The translations under genes and the position numbers were made by a program. The notes under the pieces were generated by a model. That model was given only the letters and a program-made list of their open reading frames with translations. It did no database searches and had not been told where the DNA came from. Of a stretch of 21,787 nt of DNA, positions 1-7,089 are shown piece by piece (the first letter of the stretch is position 1; the number at the start of each line of letters is the position of its first letter). The DNA comes from DATIXD01 sp035518875 (GTDB taxonomy: Bacteria; Pseudomonadota; Gammaproteobacteria; Methylococcales; Methylococcaceae): positions 1 to 21,787 of the forward strand of contig DATIXD010000236.1 of the NCBI GenBank assembly GCA_035518875.1, read 5' to 3'.

Positions 1-141
1 CTCCACCGCGTCAAAACCCTGGCTTACCGGCTGCCAGTCGCGCCGCGACCACTGCCGTTCGATCAGACGCTTGACCCCGGCGCTCTGGCGTAGCTTGAAG
101 AGGTAGGGTTGTTCGAGGGCTTCCAGGTCGGCCATGACCCC
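1..141 (-). pseudogene. DDE transposase fragment (IS4/IS1380-like), truncated and off left edge
   Basis: The minus strand is open from about 174 to base 1. Its part from about 141 leftwards reads GVMADLEALEQPYLFKLRQS and continues with KRLIERQW and an aromatic-rich stretch. This matches the conserved core of IS4-superfamily (IS1380-like) transposases, where a residue string of this type follows the second catalytic Asp. The upstream (N-terminal) half of the transposase is missing: recognisable sequence stops at about 139-142, exactly where serA homology begins on the other strand, and a TGA stop lies at 177-175. The rest of the protein would lie left of the window. It is therefore a broken element whose 5' part was lost in a deletion or rearrangement. 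The family assignment is from memory of the motif and is only moderately certain; that it is a transposase remnant is more secure. Confidence 0.7.
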
Positions 142-616
142 CCACTCGTCGAGCAGACCCGCCACCTCATCAATTCAGCCCGCATAGGTCTGATGAAAAA
201 CACCGCGGTGTTGCTGAATTTCTCCCGCGGCGGCATCGTCGAGGAGGCTGCCGTGCTCCATGCCTTGGAAGCCGGCAAGCTGAGAGCCTACGTTTGCGAC
301 TTCCCCAACAGTGCACTGCTCAATCGCAAGGGGTGATCGCATTGCCTCACATTGGGGCGTCCACCGAGGAGGCCGAGGAAAACTGCGCGGTCATGGTGGT
401 GGATCAAATCCGCGATTATCTCGAAAACGGCAATATCCGAAATGCGGTCAATTTCCCGGACGTCGTCATGCCGCGTATCGAAGGCTATCGGCTGGGCATC
501 GCCAATGAAAATATTCCCGGCATGGTGAGCCAGATTTCTAGCGCTCTGGCCGATGCGAATCTCAACATTGTCGATTTGGTGAATCAATCCAGAGGGGAGT
601 ATGCGTACACGCTAAT
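142..616 (+). pseudogene. serA: serA relic, central part (D-3-phosphoglycerate dehydrogenase)
   Basis: SerA oxidises 3-phosphoglycerate in the first step of serine synthesis. Two plus-strand frames together give a SerA segment. The first (about 142-331) contains PLVEQTRHLINS, MKNTAVLLNFSRGGIVEEAA and RAYVCDFP, the end of the NAD-binding domain. The second (about 326-616) contains GVIALPHIGASTEEAEENCA, with the catalytic-region histidine, then VNFP and the start of the ACT-like regulatory domain (SRGEYAYTLI). The frames switch at a run of four Gs at 329-332; one extra G would restore the expected NRKGVIALPH reading. The N-terminal half is replaced by a transposase fragment and the 3' end is cut by an insertion sequence at 617. 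The gene is non-functional; serine synthesis would need another serA copy or a different route. Confidence 0.92.
611..616 (+). repeat. Target-site duplication GCTAAT, left copy
   Basis: GCTAAT lies directly before the left inverted repeat and recurs at 2547-2552 directly after the right inverted repeat. Removing the insertion plus one copy restores an unbroken serA reading frame (TLI followed by DLNAEV), which proves the boundary. The next base (C) also agrees on both sides, so 7 bp is an alternative reading. Confidence 0.93.
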
Positions 617-626
617 CCGAACTTTG
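617..626 (+). repeat. IS terminal inverted repeat, left
   Basis: CCGAACTTTG pairs perfectly with the complement of 2537-2546. Beyond the tenth base the ends diverge (ACC here, CCC on the complement of the other end), so the conserved terminus is short. Confidence 0.9.
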
Positions 627-686
627 ACCGTCTCAGGTACGTAACCCTATGAGTGGCATGATAAAAATCATGACGCCTGGGGCTCG

Positions 687-2411
687 TTACTGGGTACGGT
701 CGGGTGTAATGCCTAGGAGTTGGAAAGCCTCGCGCTGCAATGCTGTGGGACGGGTGGTAAGAATGATCTTGGCATTTGGGTTGAGGGGCGTGGAGGCCAC
801 GTTGTAACAGACGGTTGCCAGATCGGCGAGGAGTGATCGGAAACTGTGGACTGGCATGCCGTTTGGGTTCAGGCCAGTGGCGTCCTTCTGCCGGGCGCTT
901 TCGGAACGCTCAGCAGGTCGTGCGGGAGAGGGGGACGGAGGAATCTCCTCATCGTCGAACAGGAGGGGCTTGAGTTTTTGGCGCATCTGCCATTCGACAT
1001 AGTAAGCCAACAGGCACAGGAAGACGTGGGCGCGGACCCGGTCACTGTTCCAGTGGAAGATCGGGCGCACGTGGAGATCGACCGTTTTTAACGCTCGGAA
1101 GGCGCGCTCGACGTGGGCCAGGCTCTTGTAGGTTCCGACCACCTGAGCGGCGGAAAGCTCGGTCTGAGGCACATCGGTGCGCAACACATAGAGGCCGTCG
1201 AGCGCGGCTTCGGCCTCAATCTGTGGGATCTTTCGCGCATAGCTGAAGCTATTTTCGGTGATCGTCAAGGCAAAGTGCTTGGCCATCTTGAAGCGCTCGA
1301 TGACTTTCCCGACCCGAACACCAATGGCCGACTCCCCCTGCAGGGGGCTGCGCTGGCGCTGGGTGGCTGCGACGATTTTATCCAACTCGCGTTCGGTCGC
1401 GGCCAACAGCGCTTGACGGGTTCGAGCGCGTTCCTCGGCCAGGGCGGGATTTCGGCACACCATCAGGCGTTCCCCGGGGTATTCAGGACTCGCGACCTCG
1501 AGCAAGCCCGTCTCATCAAACAGCGAGAGTTGCCAGGGTCCTTGCGCCTCAGCCAGTTGGCGAATCTGGCTGGCACGCAGCGCGGTCACCCAACTCATCC
1601 CCGCCGGGCGCAGCACGGTCTCGATCTTGGTCTCGGTGAGCATTCCCCGGTCACCGACCCACACCACCCGCGACAGCCCGAAGCGCGTCTTCAGCTTCTC
1701 GACCTGGGCCGCCACGGTGGCACAGTCGGCCGTATTGCCCGGAAACACTTCCACCGCCACCGGACACCCATCCCGGGTGCAGATCAGACCGAAGACGATC
1801 TGCGGCTCGCCCTTTTTACCGTCCCGGCTATAACCCGGCGCGGCCAACTCGCAGCATTGTCCAGTGAGCCAGGTCGAGGTGAGATCGTAGAGCACCAGCA
1901 CACCCTCGGATAGGTGCTGCTTCGCCAAGCGCCGCTCGATGTCAGGCTGAGCTTGTCCCAGCCAGTCGAGCGCCGCATACAGATCATCCGGCGACAGCGA
2001 GTCCAGGTCCAACAACATCGGCAGGGAGGTGACCGCCCGCGGCTGCTCCAGCATACGCCAAGTGGCCAGCTTGGAAGCGGGCGTGACCACCCGCATCACG
2101 ATCATCGCTTCGACGATCGGGCGTAACCGTGCCGGGGCCTGCGTGAACCACGCCCTCCCACAGGCCCGAAGGGTACCGAGCACCGCGGCGACATGACCAT
2201 GAGGGAGCGAACGCTCGATCGTCATGAGCTGGGACGCCGACTCCACGGCGACACCACCCCGCAGCAAGACGCGGAAATGTTCGACCAGTTGGGCCGGCCA
2301 ATGGGTCAGGTTGGCGAGGGTCCGTTTCTTGACCTTGCCATCCTCGCGCCAAGTTTCGCGCAGGAGCACGGCGGGAGGTGAACTCCGGTTGGGGATCGTT
2401 TCCACGTACAT
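687..2411 (-). CDS. IS1634-family transposase, 574 aa, intact
   Basis: This is a DDE transposase that cuts and joins the ends of its own element. Likely catalytic residues are D176 in LYDLTSTWLTG, D254 in VVWVGDRGML and E435 in the signature YKSLAHVERAFRALK, which with the following AHVFLCLLAYY is typical of the IS1634 group. The N-terminus (MYVETIPNRSSPPAVLLRE) also has the usual beginning for this family. The length is that of full proteins of the family. A serine/proline-rich insert lies at roughly residues 485-510 (PPSPSPARPAERSESARQK), between the E region and the C-terminal conserved block. The ATG at 2411 is about 135 bp inside the right end. The long plus-strand open frames across this gene are antisense shadows. 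Confidence 0.95.
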   Translation of the reverse strand: MYVETIPNRSSPPAVLLRETWREDGKVKKRTLANLTHWPAQLVEHFRVLLRGGVAVESASQLMTIERSLPHGHVAAVLGTLRACGRAWFTQAPARLRPIVEAMIVMRVVTPASKLATWRMLEQPRAVTSLPMLLDLDSLSPDDLYAALDWLGQAQPDIERRLAKQHLSEGVLVLYDLTSTWLTGQCCELAAPGYSRDGKKGEPQIVFGLICTRDGCPVAVEVFPGNTADCATVAAQVEKLKTRFGLSRVVWVGDRGMLTETKIETVLRPAGMSWVTALRASQIRQLAEAQGPWQLSLFDETGLLEVASPEYPGERLMVCRNPALAEERARTRQALLAATERELDKIVAATQRQRSPLQGESAIGVRVGKVIERFKMAKHFALTITENSFSYARKIPQIEAEAALDGLYVLRTDVPQTELSAAQVVGTYKSLAHVERAFRALKTVDLHVRPIFHWNSDRVRAHVFLCLLAYYVEWQMRQKLKPLLFDDEEIPPSPSPARPAERSESARQKDATGLNPNGMPVHSFRSLLADLATVCYNVASTPLNPNAKIILTTRPTALQREAFQLLGITPDRTQ

Positions 2412-2536
2412 GGGCCAATCATAGGCCTATATAACAATAACAGTCAAGCAGACATAGCTTTATTACATGGGTACATCCGAGAGCAGGAAAACGGCTAAAC
2501 CCAGCGTCTGGCGGGCGCTTCCGTTATTTCAGGGGG

Positions 2537-2546
2537 CAAAGTTCGG
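2537..2546 (-). repeat. IS terminal inverted repeat, right
   Basis: CAAAGTTCGG on the plus strand is the exact complement of the left terminus CCGAACTTTG. The second copy of the target duplication follows immediately. Confidence 0.9.
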
Positions 2547-2552
2547 GCTAAT
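2547..2552 (+). repeat. Target-site duplication GCTAAT, right copy
   Basis: This is the second copy of the 6 bp duplicated by the insertion. The serA reading frame resumes through it. Confidence 0.93.
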
Positions 2553-2634
2553 CGATCTCAATGCGGAGGTCCCATCGCAAACGCTTGAGCGTATCCGGTC
2601 TATCCGCGGCGTGCTATCCACCCGGATCATTTGA
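2547..2634 (+). pseudogene. serA: serA relic, C-terminal tail
   Basis: Read in the frame that enters the insertion sequence, bases 2554-2634 give DLNAEVPSQTLERIRSIRGV followed by LSTRII and a TGA stop. This is the expected end of the SerA C-terminal ACT-like domain, where family members read LIDVD...P...I..I.GVL.vRvI. The tail has no promoter or start of its own. It fixes the insertion point at one codon and shows the original stop at 2632-2634. Confidence 0.93.
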
Positions 2635-3141
2635 GAGGCTGATATCTTTCATTGACCCGGCCATTATGGTTCCGAAGTGGAAGGTACTGAAATCGGGGCA
2701 TCCCAGCTCCCACATTAAGTAATTTACGTGCCGCTGCCATAACGAATAGCGTTTATCCGACGCGCCATTGAATTCGGATCAAGCGAGAGGGTCGAACGCG
2801 GCGGATCAACGTTGTTGGACTGAACCGCTGGCACGGCGCTTGATTTGGGGATTAATGCGCCCGTCGAGCTGCTGTCCACGATTGACCTACGGACTCCGGG
2901 CGATATTTTGGGCCAAACGGCCTTTGGTGGGCAGGAAGCGAGTAATTTGACGGAATAGTCAGGCGGAGTCCGCGCCGGCTTTAGGGATAAGCAAGGCCAA
3001 AGACAAGCGCAGCCTTGGCAGGCTGGCGCCATCCGACGCCGGATGCTCCAAACTTGGCTGATTAGACACGCACGAGCCCTCTTCACCCGAAGTATCGCGG
3101 CTTTCGTATTTGATTTTACCGGTAAGGAATGGCTTTTCGTG
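2635..3141. other. Intergenic, about 507 bp, no confident gene
   Basis: No convincing gene was found between the serA stop and the stress-protein gene. A plus-strand frame (2743-2958, interrupted by one TGA at 2821) has protein-like composition, including TAGTALDLGINAPVELLSTI and a Gly/Asp-containing continuation, but has no recognised family and no start. It may be the remains of a gene. A perfect 10-bp palindrome TTACCGGTAA sits at 3116-3125, just past the end of the leftward-transcribed stress-protein gene. Confidence 0.5.
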
Positions 3142-3555
3142 TCAGCTATCGGTTAATGGGACGACAAGTACCGGAACCGGGCTCAACGAAATCACCGCCT
3201 TGGTCGTGCTGCCGACATGGATGCTTTCGATCGCATTTTGACGATGTCCCAGGACAACCACCCCGATGGGATGCTCGGAAGCATATCGCAGTATGACATC
3301 TTCGGGAATTCCCTCCAGAACCTGCATGGCTGCGATCTCAACTCCTTGCACGGTTGCGTCGGCGAGTTGCCTCAGTACCAGCCATTCTTTTTCTTTGTGA
3401 CGCAGATCACCTTTTCGGGTTTCAACATAAAGGATGTGAACATCTTGGCCGCCAATTGCTGCGAATTGCGCGGTGAGACGTGCGAGGTGGTCCGAGTCTT
3501 GTTCCAGATCCAGACAGAGCAAAATGGATTGACGAAACTGATTTGAATGAGCCAT
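3142..3555 (-). CDS. Universal stress protein (UspA family), 137 aa
   Basis: This is a single Usp domain of the usual length (about 140 residues), a soluble alpha/beta fold that often binds ATP and dimerises. The N-terminal strand reads SILLCLDLEQDS with the conserved early Asp. The C-terminal half has VVVLGHRQN, then HVGSTTKAVI and PVPVLVVPL, matching the family's nucleotide-binding end (G..G then GS/T before the last strand). The first Gly pair is degenerate (GHRQ rather than G-x-x-G), so ATP binding is likely but not certain. A ribosome binding site (AGAGGA) lies about 9 bp before the ATG. The gene starts 25 bp after the antiporter gene on the same strand, so the two are probably one transcript with this gene second. 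Confidence 0.9.
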   Translation of the reverse strand: MAHSNQFRQSILLCLDLEQDSDHLARLTAQFAAIGGQDVHILYVETRKGDLRHKEKEWLVLRQLADATVQGVEIAAMQVLEGIPEDVILRYASEHPIGVVVLGHRQNAIESIHVGSTTKAVISLSPVPVLVVPLTDS

Positions 3556-3580
3556 GTGAACTGTCCTCTCTCTGTCGAAG

Positions 3581-4795
3581 TCAACTGGAACTTTGCAGCC
3601 CTCGGCTATTCCACCGCCGCAACAAAACCGTCAGCACCAGCGGTACACCAACCGTCGCAATCGAGAACGCAGCGACCAGCGAGCTAAACAAGCGGAGGTC
3701 AATCAAATGGGCGTTGAACATTAACTGCGCGACAATGATCTCCGTGGTCAGTCCGGCATTGACGCTGACCGCGATAATCCACCCCTCACGGAAGTCGAGT
3801 CGCTTCAAAGGAATCATGACTAGAGCGCTGCTCAGCTTTGCGAGAACTATGGTCATCAAGATCAGGATCGTCAGCCTGGGTGCGCCGATCAACCCCTCCA
3901 AATCAACATTAAGTCCCACCCAGAAGAAAAACACGGGCGCGAGAAAGCCATAGCTCATGGACTGTATGGCTTGCCTGGCCTGTTCGCCGGTAGCACCCAG
4001 ACGATCAAAACTGGGTCGGGTCACAACCCCGGCGGCCAGTGCTCCGACGACCACCCCCAAACCGGACCACTCCGAAATGCCACAGAGCCCAAACAGCACA
4101 ACCATGGCCAGCAGGATGAGATGGCTGGTGCGCCGCGGCAACCATCGACTCAGGATCGGCACGAACCAGCGGAACGACAGAAAAACGATACCGACAAAGA
4201 AACCGGACCTCAGCACCAGTGCCCTGAGATGAGCATCATTGAGCTCAAATCCGGCACCACTCACCCAGACGGAAACTAAGGCGACCAGTATGATTTCCAC
4301 GATGTCGTCGAGCAGGCTGGAGCCGATGATCATTTCGCCCACACGCGTGCGGATCAGTCTGAACTCGTCCAGAATCGGGACGATCACCGCTTCAGCGGTT
4401 GGGATGCAGGTGAGACTCACCACGAAGGCCAGAAACCAGCCGTAACCCAAGACATGCATCAAGCCGGACACCATCAAGCCGGTGAATAACACTTTCAATA
4501 AGGTCAGCCCAATGATATCGCCACCTAGCCCCAACATTTGCTTCACATCGATCTGCAATCCGATGAAAAATAGCAGAAAGATAATTCCGAGCTGGGCCAG
4601 AAACATGAAAGCCTGATTGAATTCGGCGGCAAGCAACGATTGGCCCCAAGGCGTTGCCTGTATCGCAATCGCAACGAAAAGCGCTCCGAGCAGACTCGGG
4701 ATACGCAATCGGGTCAGTAGTCCAGCCAACAAATAGGAAACGCTAAACAGTGCACCAAGGCCCAGTAGCAGCTGGCCGGTCTGGACTTCAGTCAT
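3581..4795 (-). CDS. CPA2-type cation:proton antiporter, membrane domain only, 404 aa
   Basis: This is an inner-membrane monovalent cation/proton exchanger. The protein is almost entirely hydrophobic, with roughly 11-13 membrane segments ending near residue 395. The crossover region CIPTAEAVIVPILDEF (about 130-145) and the ion-binding helix GSSLLDDIVEIILVAL (about 158-173) are characteristic of CPA2 exchangers. The two adjacent Asp residues (163-164) resemble the Asp-Asp pair of electrogenic NapA-type Na+/H+ antiporters rather than the Gln-Asp of KefB/KefC; that inference rests on family knowledge. There is no C-terminal TrkA-N/RCK domain, so it is not a full Kef channel. The likely start is ATG 4795, with only a weak AAGACG upstream and a TATAAA-like box about 15 bp before it. 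A universal stress protein gene follows 25 bp downstream. Confidence 0.88.
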   Translation of the reverse strand: MTEVQTGQLLLGLGALFSVSYLLAGLLTRLRIPSLLGALFVAIAIQATPWGQSLLAAEFNQAFMFLAQLGIIFLLFFIGLQIDVKQMLGLGGDIIGLTLLKVLFTGLMVSGLMHVLGYGWFLAFVVSLTCIPTAEAVIVPILDEFRLIRTRVGEMIIGSSLLDDIVEIILVALVSVWVSGAGFELNDAHLRALVLRSGFFVGIVFLSFRWFVPILSRWLPRRTSHLILLAMVVLFGLCGISEWSGLGVVVGALAAGVVTRPSFDRLGATGEQARQAIQSMSYGFLAPVFFFWVGLNVDLEGLIGAPRLTILILMTIVLAKLSSALVMIPLKRLDFREGWIIAVSVNAGLTTEIIVAQLMFNAHLIDLRLFSSLVAAFSIATVGVPLVLTVLLRRWNSRGLQSSS

Positions 4796-5196
4796 GTCGT
4801 CTTGATTTTATAAGCAATTAACGCGCTGCCCAGCACCCAAATGAAGGATTGGCGATGAACTTGAGGAGACCGTCACCGAGCGGTTTCATGGCACCACTGG
4901 TTTCAGGTAGAACTGTCCTGATGCAATGGGGAGGGCGATGCGGACCTGAAAGTCGATGGGCTGGCACAGTTTTCGTTAGCTCATACCCGGATTTATCCGG
5001 TCCTAGTGGTCTCGCAGCGTTTAAAGCTCACAAGCCTTACGAGTCTGCTCCTGATGTAATCCCCCATGTTTTCGATCGCAAATCGCAGTTTCTCGATTGT
5101 CATCCCGCGGCGCCAGTAGGCTTTCAATCCTTTCGCTGATAGTGATCGGGTACTATCAGGAGTCACCCGAAGTGTACCTCCGGGATCCTCACCAAG
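4796..5196. other. Intergenic, about 401 bp, with one hairpin
   Basis: This region lies between the end of the small membrane protein gene and the start of the antiporter gene and should hold the antiporter promoter. A plus-strand open frame of 96 codons (4849-5139) has no family resemblance or ribosome binding site and is not called. The notable structure is the inverted repeat at 5136-5159. Confidence 0.6.
5136..5159. repeat. Perfect 8-bp inverted repeat (hairpin or operator)
   Basis: CTGATAGT at 5136-5143 and ACTATCAG at 5152-5159 are perfect complements around an 8-base loop. No T run follows on either strand, so it is not a standard terminator. It sits about 40 bp downstream of the small membrane protein stop on the minus strand, so it could cap that transcript or be a protein-binding site. 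Confidence 0.55.
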
Positions 5197-5358
5197 TTAG
5201 GATAAAAGGATGCCCAGAGCGATCACGATGGCGGCAATGATGATCGCCTGGGGTAGGCTGATTTCTGCGCGCTTGAAGCTTTCGAATAGGTCCTGAATAT
5301 TATCTCCCAAAGTCCTTGCCGGCTTTTCCTCACTCGGATTGTCGGTCTGCTCAGTCAT
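5197..5358 (-). CDS. Small tail-anchored membrane protein, 53 aa
   Basis: The 53-residue protein begins MTEQTDNPSEEKPARTLGDN and ends with one membrane-spanning helix, LPQAIIIAAIVIALGILLS. The soluble part is hydrophilic and acidic, then amphipathic (DLFESFKRAE). The start at 5358 is chosen because AGGAG lies 8 bp upstream; a longer reading frame extends up to 5529, but it would overlap the end of phoU and its extra residues do not look like protein. The predicted topology is a cytoplasmic N-terminus with the C-terminus at or across the membrane. The gene follows phoU by 142 bp on the same strand, so it may belong to the pstB-phoU transcript, but no known Pho-system component matches it. I do not recognise a family. 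Confidence 0.68.
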   Translation of the reverse strand: MTEQTDNPSEEKPARTLGDNIQDLFESFKRAEISLPQAIIIAAIVIALGILLS

Positions 5359-5500
5359 GATGTCATCTCCTGATCGGTCTATAAGTCGTGCGGATTTCAT
5401 TGATACGCATACTGTGCTGAAAGCGTGAAGATAAAACCCAGCAACTTGATGGCGTTTCCAGGAACCCCTCAACTCGATTTGAGAGGGTAGCGGTGATGAT

Positions 5501-6217
5501 TCAGGGATTTTGATTCCGGATGTCCTCACCTTTCACTTGGAAGATGGTATATTCAGCCAGATTCTGCGCGTGATGGCCGATGCGCTCCAGCGATTTGATC
5601 ACCAGCACCAAACTGATCGCCACCCCGATATTGCGGGAATCCTGCAGGATGTAAGTCATCAGACGGCGTAAGCCCGATTGGAACTCCTCTTCCATCTCCC
5701 GATGCCGCTCGATCACCGCACGGGCCTTTTCCTCACTCCAAACATCAAAGAGTTCCACGGCGCTTTTCAGGCTCGTAATCGCCATCACGCCCATACCGTT
5801 GACATCCCGCGCCAATTGACTGTTGGGGTCGTTCGTTTCGCTGCCGAAAATCTGGATCACGAGACCGGCGATCCTCACCGCCTCGTCCCCGATCCGCTCC
5901 AGATCGCTCACGCTTTTCGAAACCGCCATGACCATGCGCAGATCGCTGCCGACTGGAGAGCGGCGAGCGATCAGTTTGACGATCTCCTCATCGGCCGCAA
6001 CCTCCAGTCGGTCGACCTCGCCGTCCCGGGGGACTACTTTATGCGCAAGCGCCAAATCACGGCCCTTGAACGCCGCCAACGCTTCTCGCACCTGCGAGAG
6101 GACCAGAGCACCCATCTCCAGCACGAGATAATGCAGATGGCTCAGTTCTCCATCGTAGCGCTTGAAGGTGTGCCCTTCGATGAGTTCGTTAATACCCAAA
6201 GGCTGGGAGTCAATCAT
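5501..6217 (-). CDS. phoU: Phosphate signalling and transport regulator PhoU, 238 aa
   Basis: PhoU is a peripheral cytoplasmic protein that links the Pst phosphate transporter to the PhoR sensor kinase and restrains phosphate uptake. The sequence has the two tandem three-helix PhoU repeats. The first has DREVDRLEV-like metal-ligand spacing (PRDGEVDRLEVAADEEIVKL) followed by DLRMVMAVSKSVSDLERIGD. The second has the matching end SLVLVIKSLERIGHHAQNLA, where E/D-rich ERIGD/ERIGHHA motifs are typical. The length is normal for the family. The ATG at 6217 overlaps the pstB stop in an ATGA arrangement, so the two are translationally coupled. The final codons run to 5501, beyond which the small membrane protein gene begins after 142 bp. 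Confidence 0.96.
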   Translation of the reverse strand: MIDSQPLGINELIEGHTFKRYDGELSHLHYLVLEMGALVLSQVREALAAFKGRDLALAHKVVPRDGEVDRLEVAADEEIVKLIARRSPVGSDLRMVMAVSKSVSDLERIGDEAVRIAGLVIQIFGSETNDPNSQLARDVNGMGVMAITSLKSAVELFDVWSEEKARAVIERHREMEEEFQSGLRRLMTYILQDSRNIGVAISLVLVIKSLERIGHHAQNLAEYTIFQVKGEDIRNQNP

Positions 6218-7089
6218 CCGAATCGGCCGCTAATGTAATCGTTGGTCAGTTTATGGCGCGGATTGGTGAATATCCGTGCGGTTTCGCCCACCTCGATCAA
6301 CTCGCCCAAATGGAAATAAGCCGTGCGCTGGGCAACGCGCGCCGCCTGTTGCATGTTATGGGTGACGATGACGATGGTGTAGTGCTCGCGCAACTCGTCG
6401 ATGAGCTGTTCGATTCGGGTGGTGGCGATGGGATCCAGGGCAGAACAGGGTTCATCCATTAAGATCACGTCGGGATTGACCGCTAGAGTGCGGGCGATAC
6501 ACAGACGCTGCTGCTGTCCGCCTGACAAGCTGGTGCCGGCTTGATCCAGATCGGCCTTGACTTCCTCCCAAAGGCCGGCCTGCTGAAGGGACTTTTCGAC
6601 GATTTCCGACAACTCCGCTTTGCTGGAAGCGAAGTCGTGAATCCGGGGTCCGTAGGCGATGTTCTCAAAAATGCTCTTGGGAAAGGGATTGGGCTTTTGG
6701 AAAACCATGCCCACTCGCGCCCGCAGCGGCACCACGTCAAGACCCTCCTGGTAAATATCCTGGCCATCCAGCAATATTTCGCCGTCCACTCGGCAGCCGA
6801 CGACGGTGTCGTTCATCCGATTCAGGCAGCGCAAGAAGGTCGACTTGCCGCAGCCGGAAGGCCCGATCAGGGCGATCACCTCTTGGCCAGCAATGTCCAG
6901 ATTGAGGTTCTGAATGGCCTGCTTTTCGCCGTAATACACGTTGACGTTGCGGCAGCGAATACGGGGGTTGGACACGGTCCATTCGCCTACTGTCTTGACC
7001 CCTTCATCCGCGATGGTTGCCACTTCCGGCAACGGAGTTCTCTTGTTCCTTTCCCCTTTGTCCCGTTTCAGTTCAATGATAGCGCTCAT
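6214..7089 (-). CDS. pstB: Phosphate ABC transporter ATP-binding protein PstB, 291 aa
   Basis: This is the cytoplasmic ATPase subunit that powers high-affinity phosphate import through PstCA. It has all ABC motifs: Walker A GPSGCGKST (76-84), Q-loop Gln131 in VFQKPNPFP, signature LSGGQQQR (188-195), Walker B VILMDEPCSALDP (208-220) and the switch His244 in IVTHNMQQA. PFPKSIFENIAYGPRIHG-like sequence and PCSALDPI are specific for PstB. About 40 N-terminal residues precede the conserved IRCRNVNVYYG, longer than in E. coli PstB (about 257 residues). ATG 7089 has GAGG 8 bp upstream. pstS, pstC and pstA are not in the window, so this pair is detached from the transport genes or part of a split locus. 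No clear Pho box was found upstream. Confidence 0.97.
   Translation of the reverse strand: MSAIIELKRDKGERNKRTPLPEVATIADEGVKTVGEWTVSNPRIRCRNVNVYYGEKQAIQNLNLDIAGQEVIALIGPSGCGKSTFLRCLNRMNDTVVGCRVDGEILLDGQDIYQEGLDVVPLRARVGMVFQKPNPFPKSIFENIAYGPRIHDFASSKAELSEIVEKSLQQAGLWEEVKADLDQAGTSLSGGQQQRLCIARTLAVNPDVILMDEPCSALDPIATTRIEQLIDELREHYTIVIVTHNMQQAARVAQRTAYFHLGELIEVGETARIFTNPRHKLTNDYISGRFG

Larger units (their letters stand above)
617..2546 (-). mobile_element. Complete IS1634-type insertion sequence inside serA
   Basis: The element is about 1930 bp. It is bounded by perfect 10-bp terminal inverted repeats, CCGAACTTTG at 617-626 and its complement CAAAGTTCGG at 2537-2546, and flanked by 6-bp direct repeats GCTAAT. 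It carries one transposase gene on the minus strand that fills nearly all of it, leaving about 70 bp at the left end and 135 bp at the right. Transposase type, element size and 5-6 bp target duplication all fit the IS1634 family as generally described. The duplication is perfect, the transposase has no frameshift, and the downstream serA tail is still open, so the insertion looks recent. Confidence 0.93.

Noticed and set aside
1113..1913. 266-codon plus-strand open frame
   Set aside because: It is exactly antisense to the intact IS transposase, with Arg/Gly/His-rich shadow composition and no family resemblance.
2724..3086. 120-codon minus-strand open frame
   Set aside because: No recognisable motif or ribosome binding site, and a Cys/Pro/Ser/Arg-rich composition typical of non-coding translation.
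4849..5139. 96-codon plus-strand open frame in the antiporter upstream region
   Set aside because: No ribosome binding site, no domain, and no consistent protein-like pattern.
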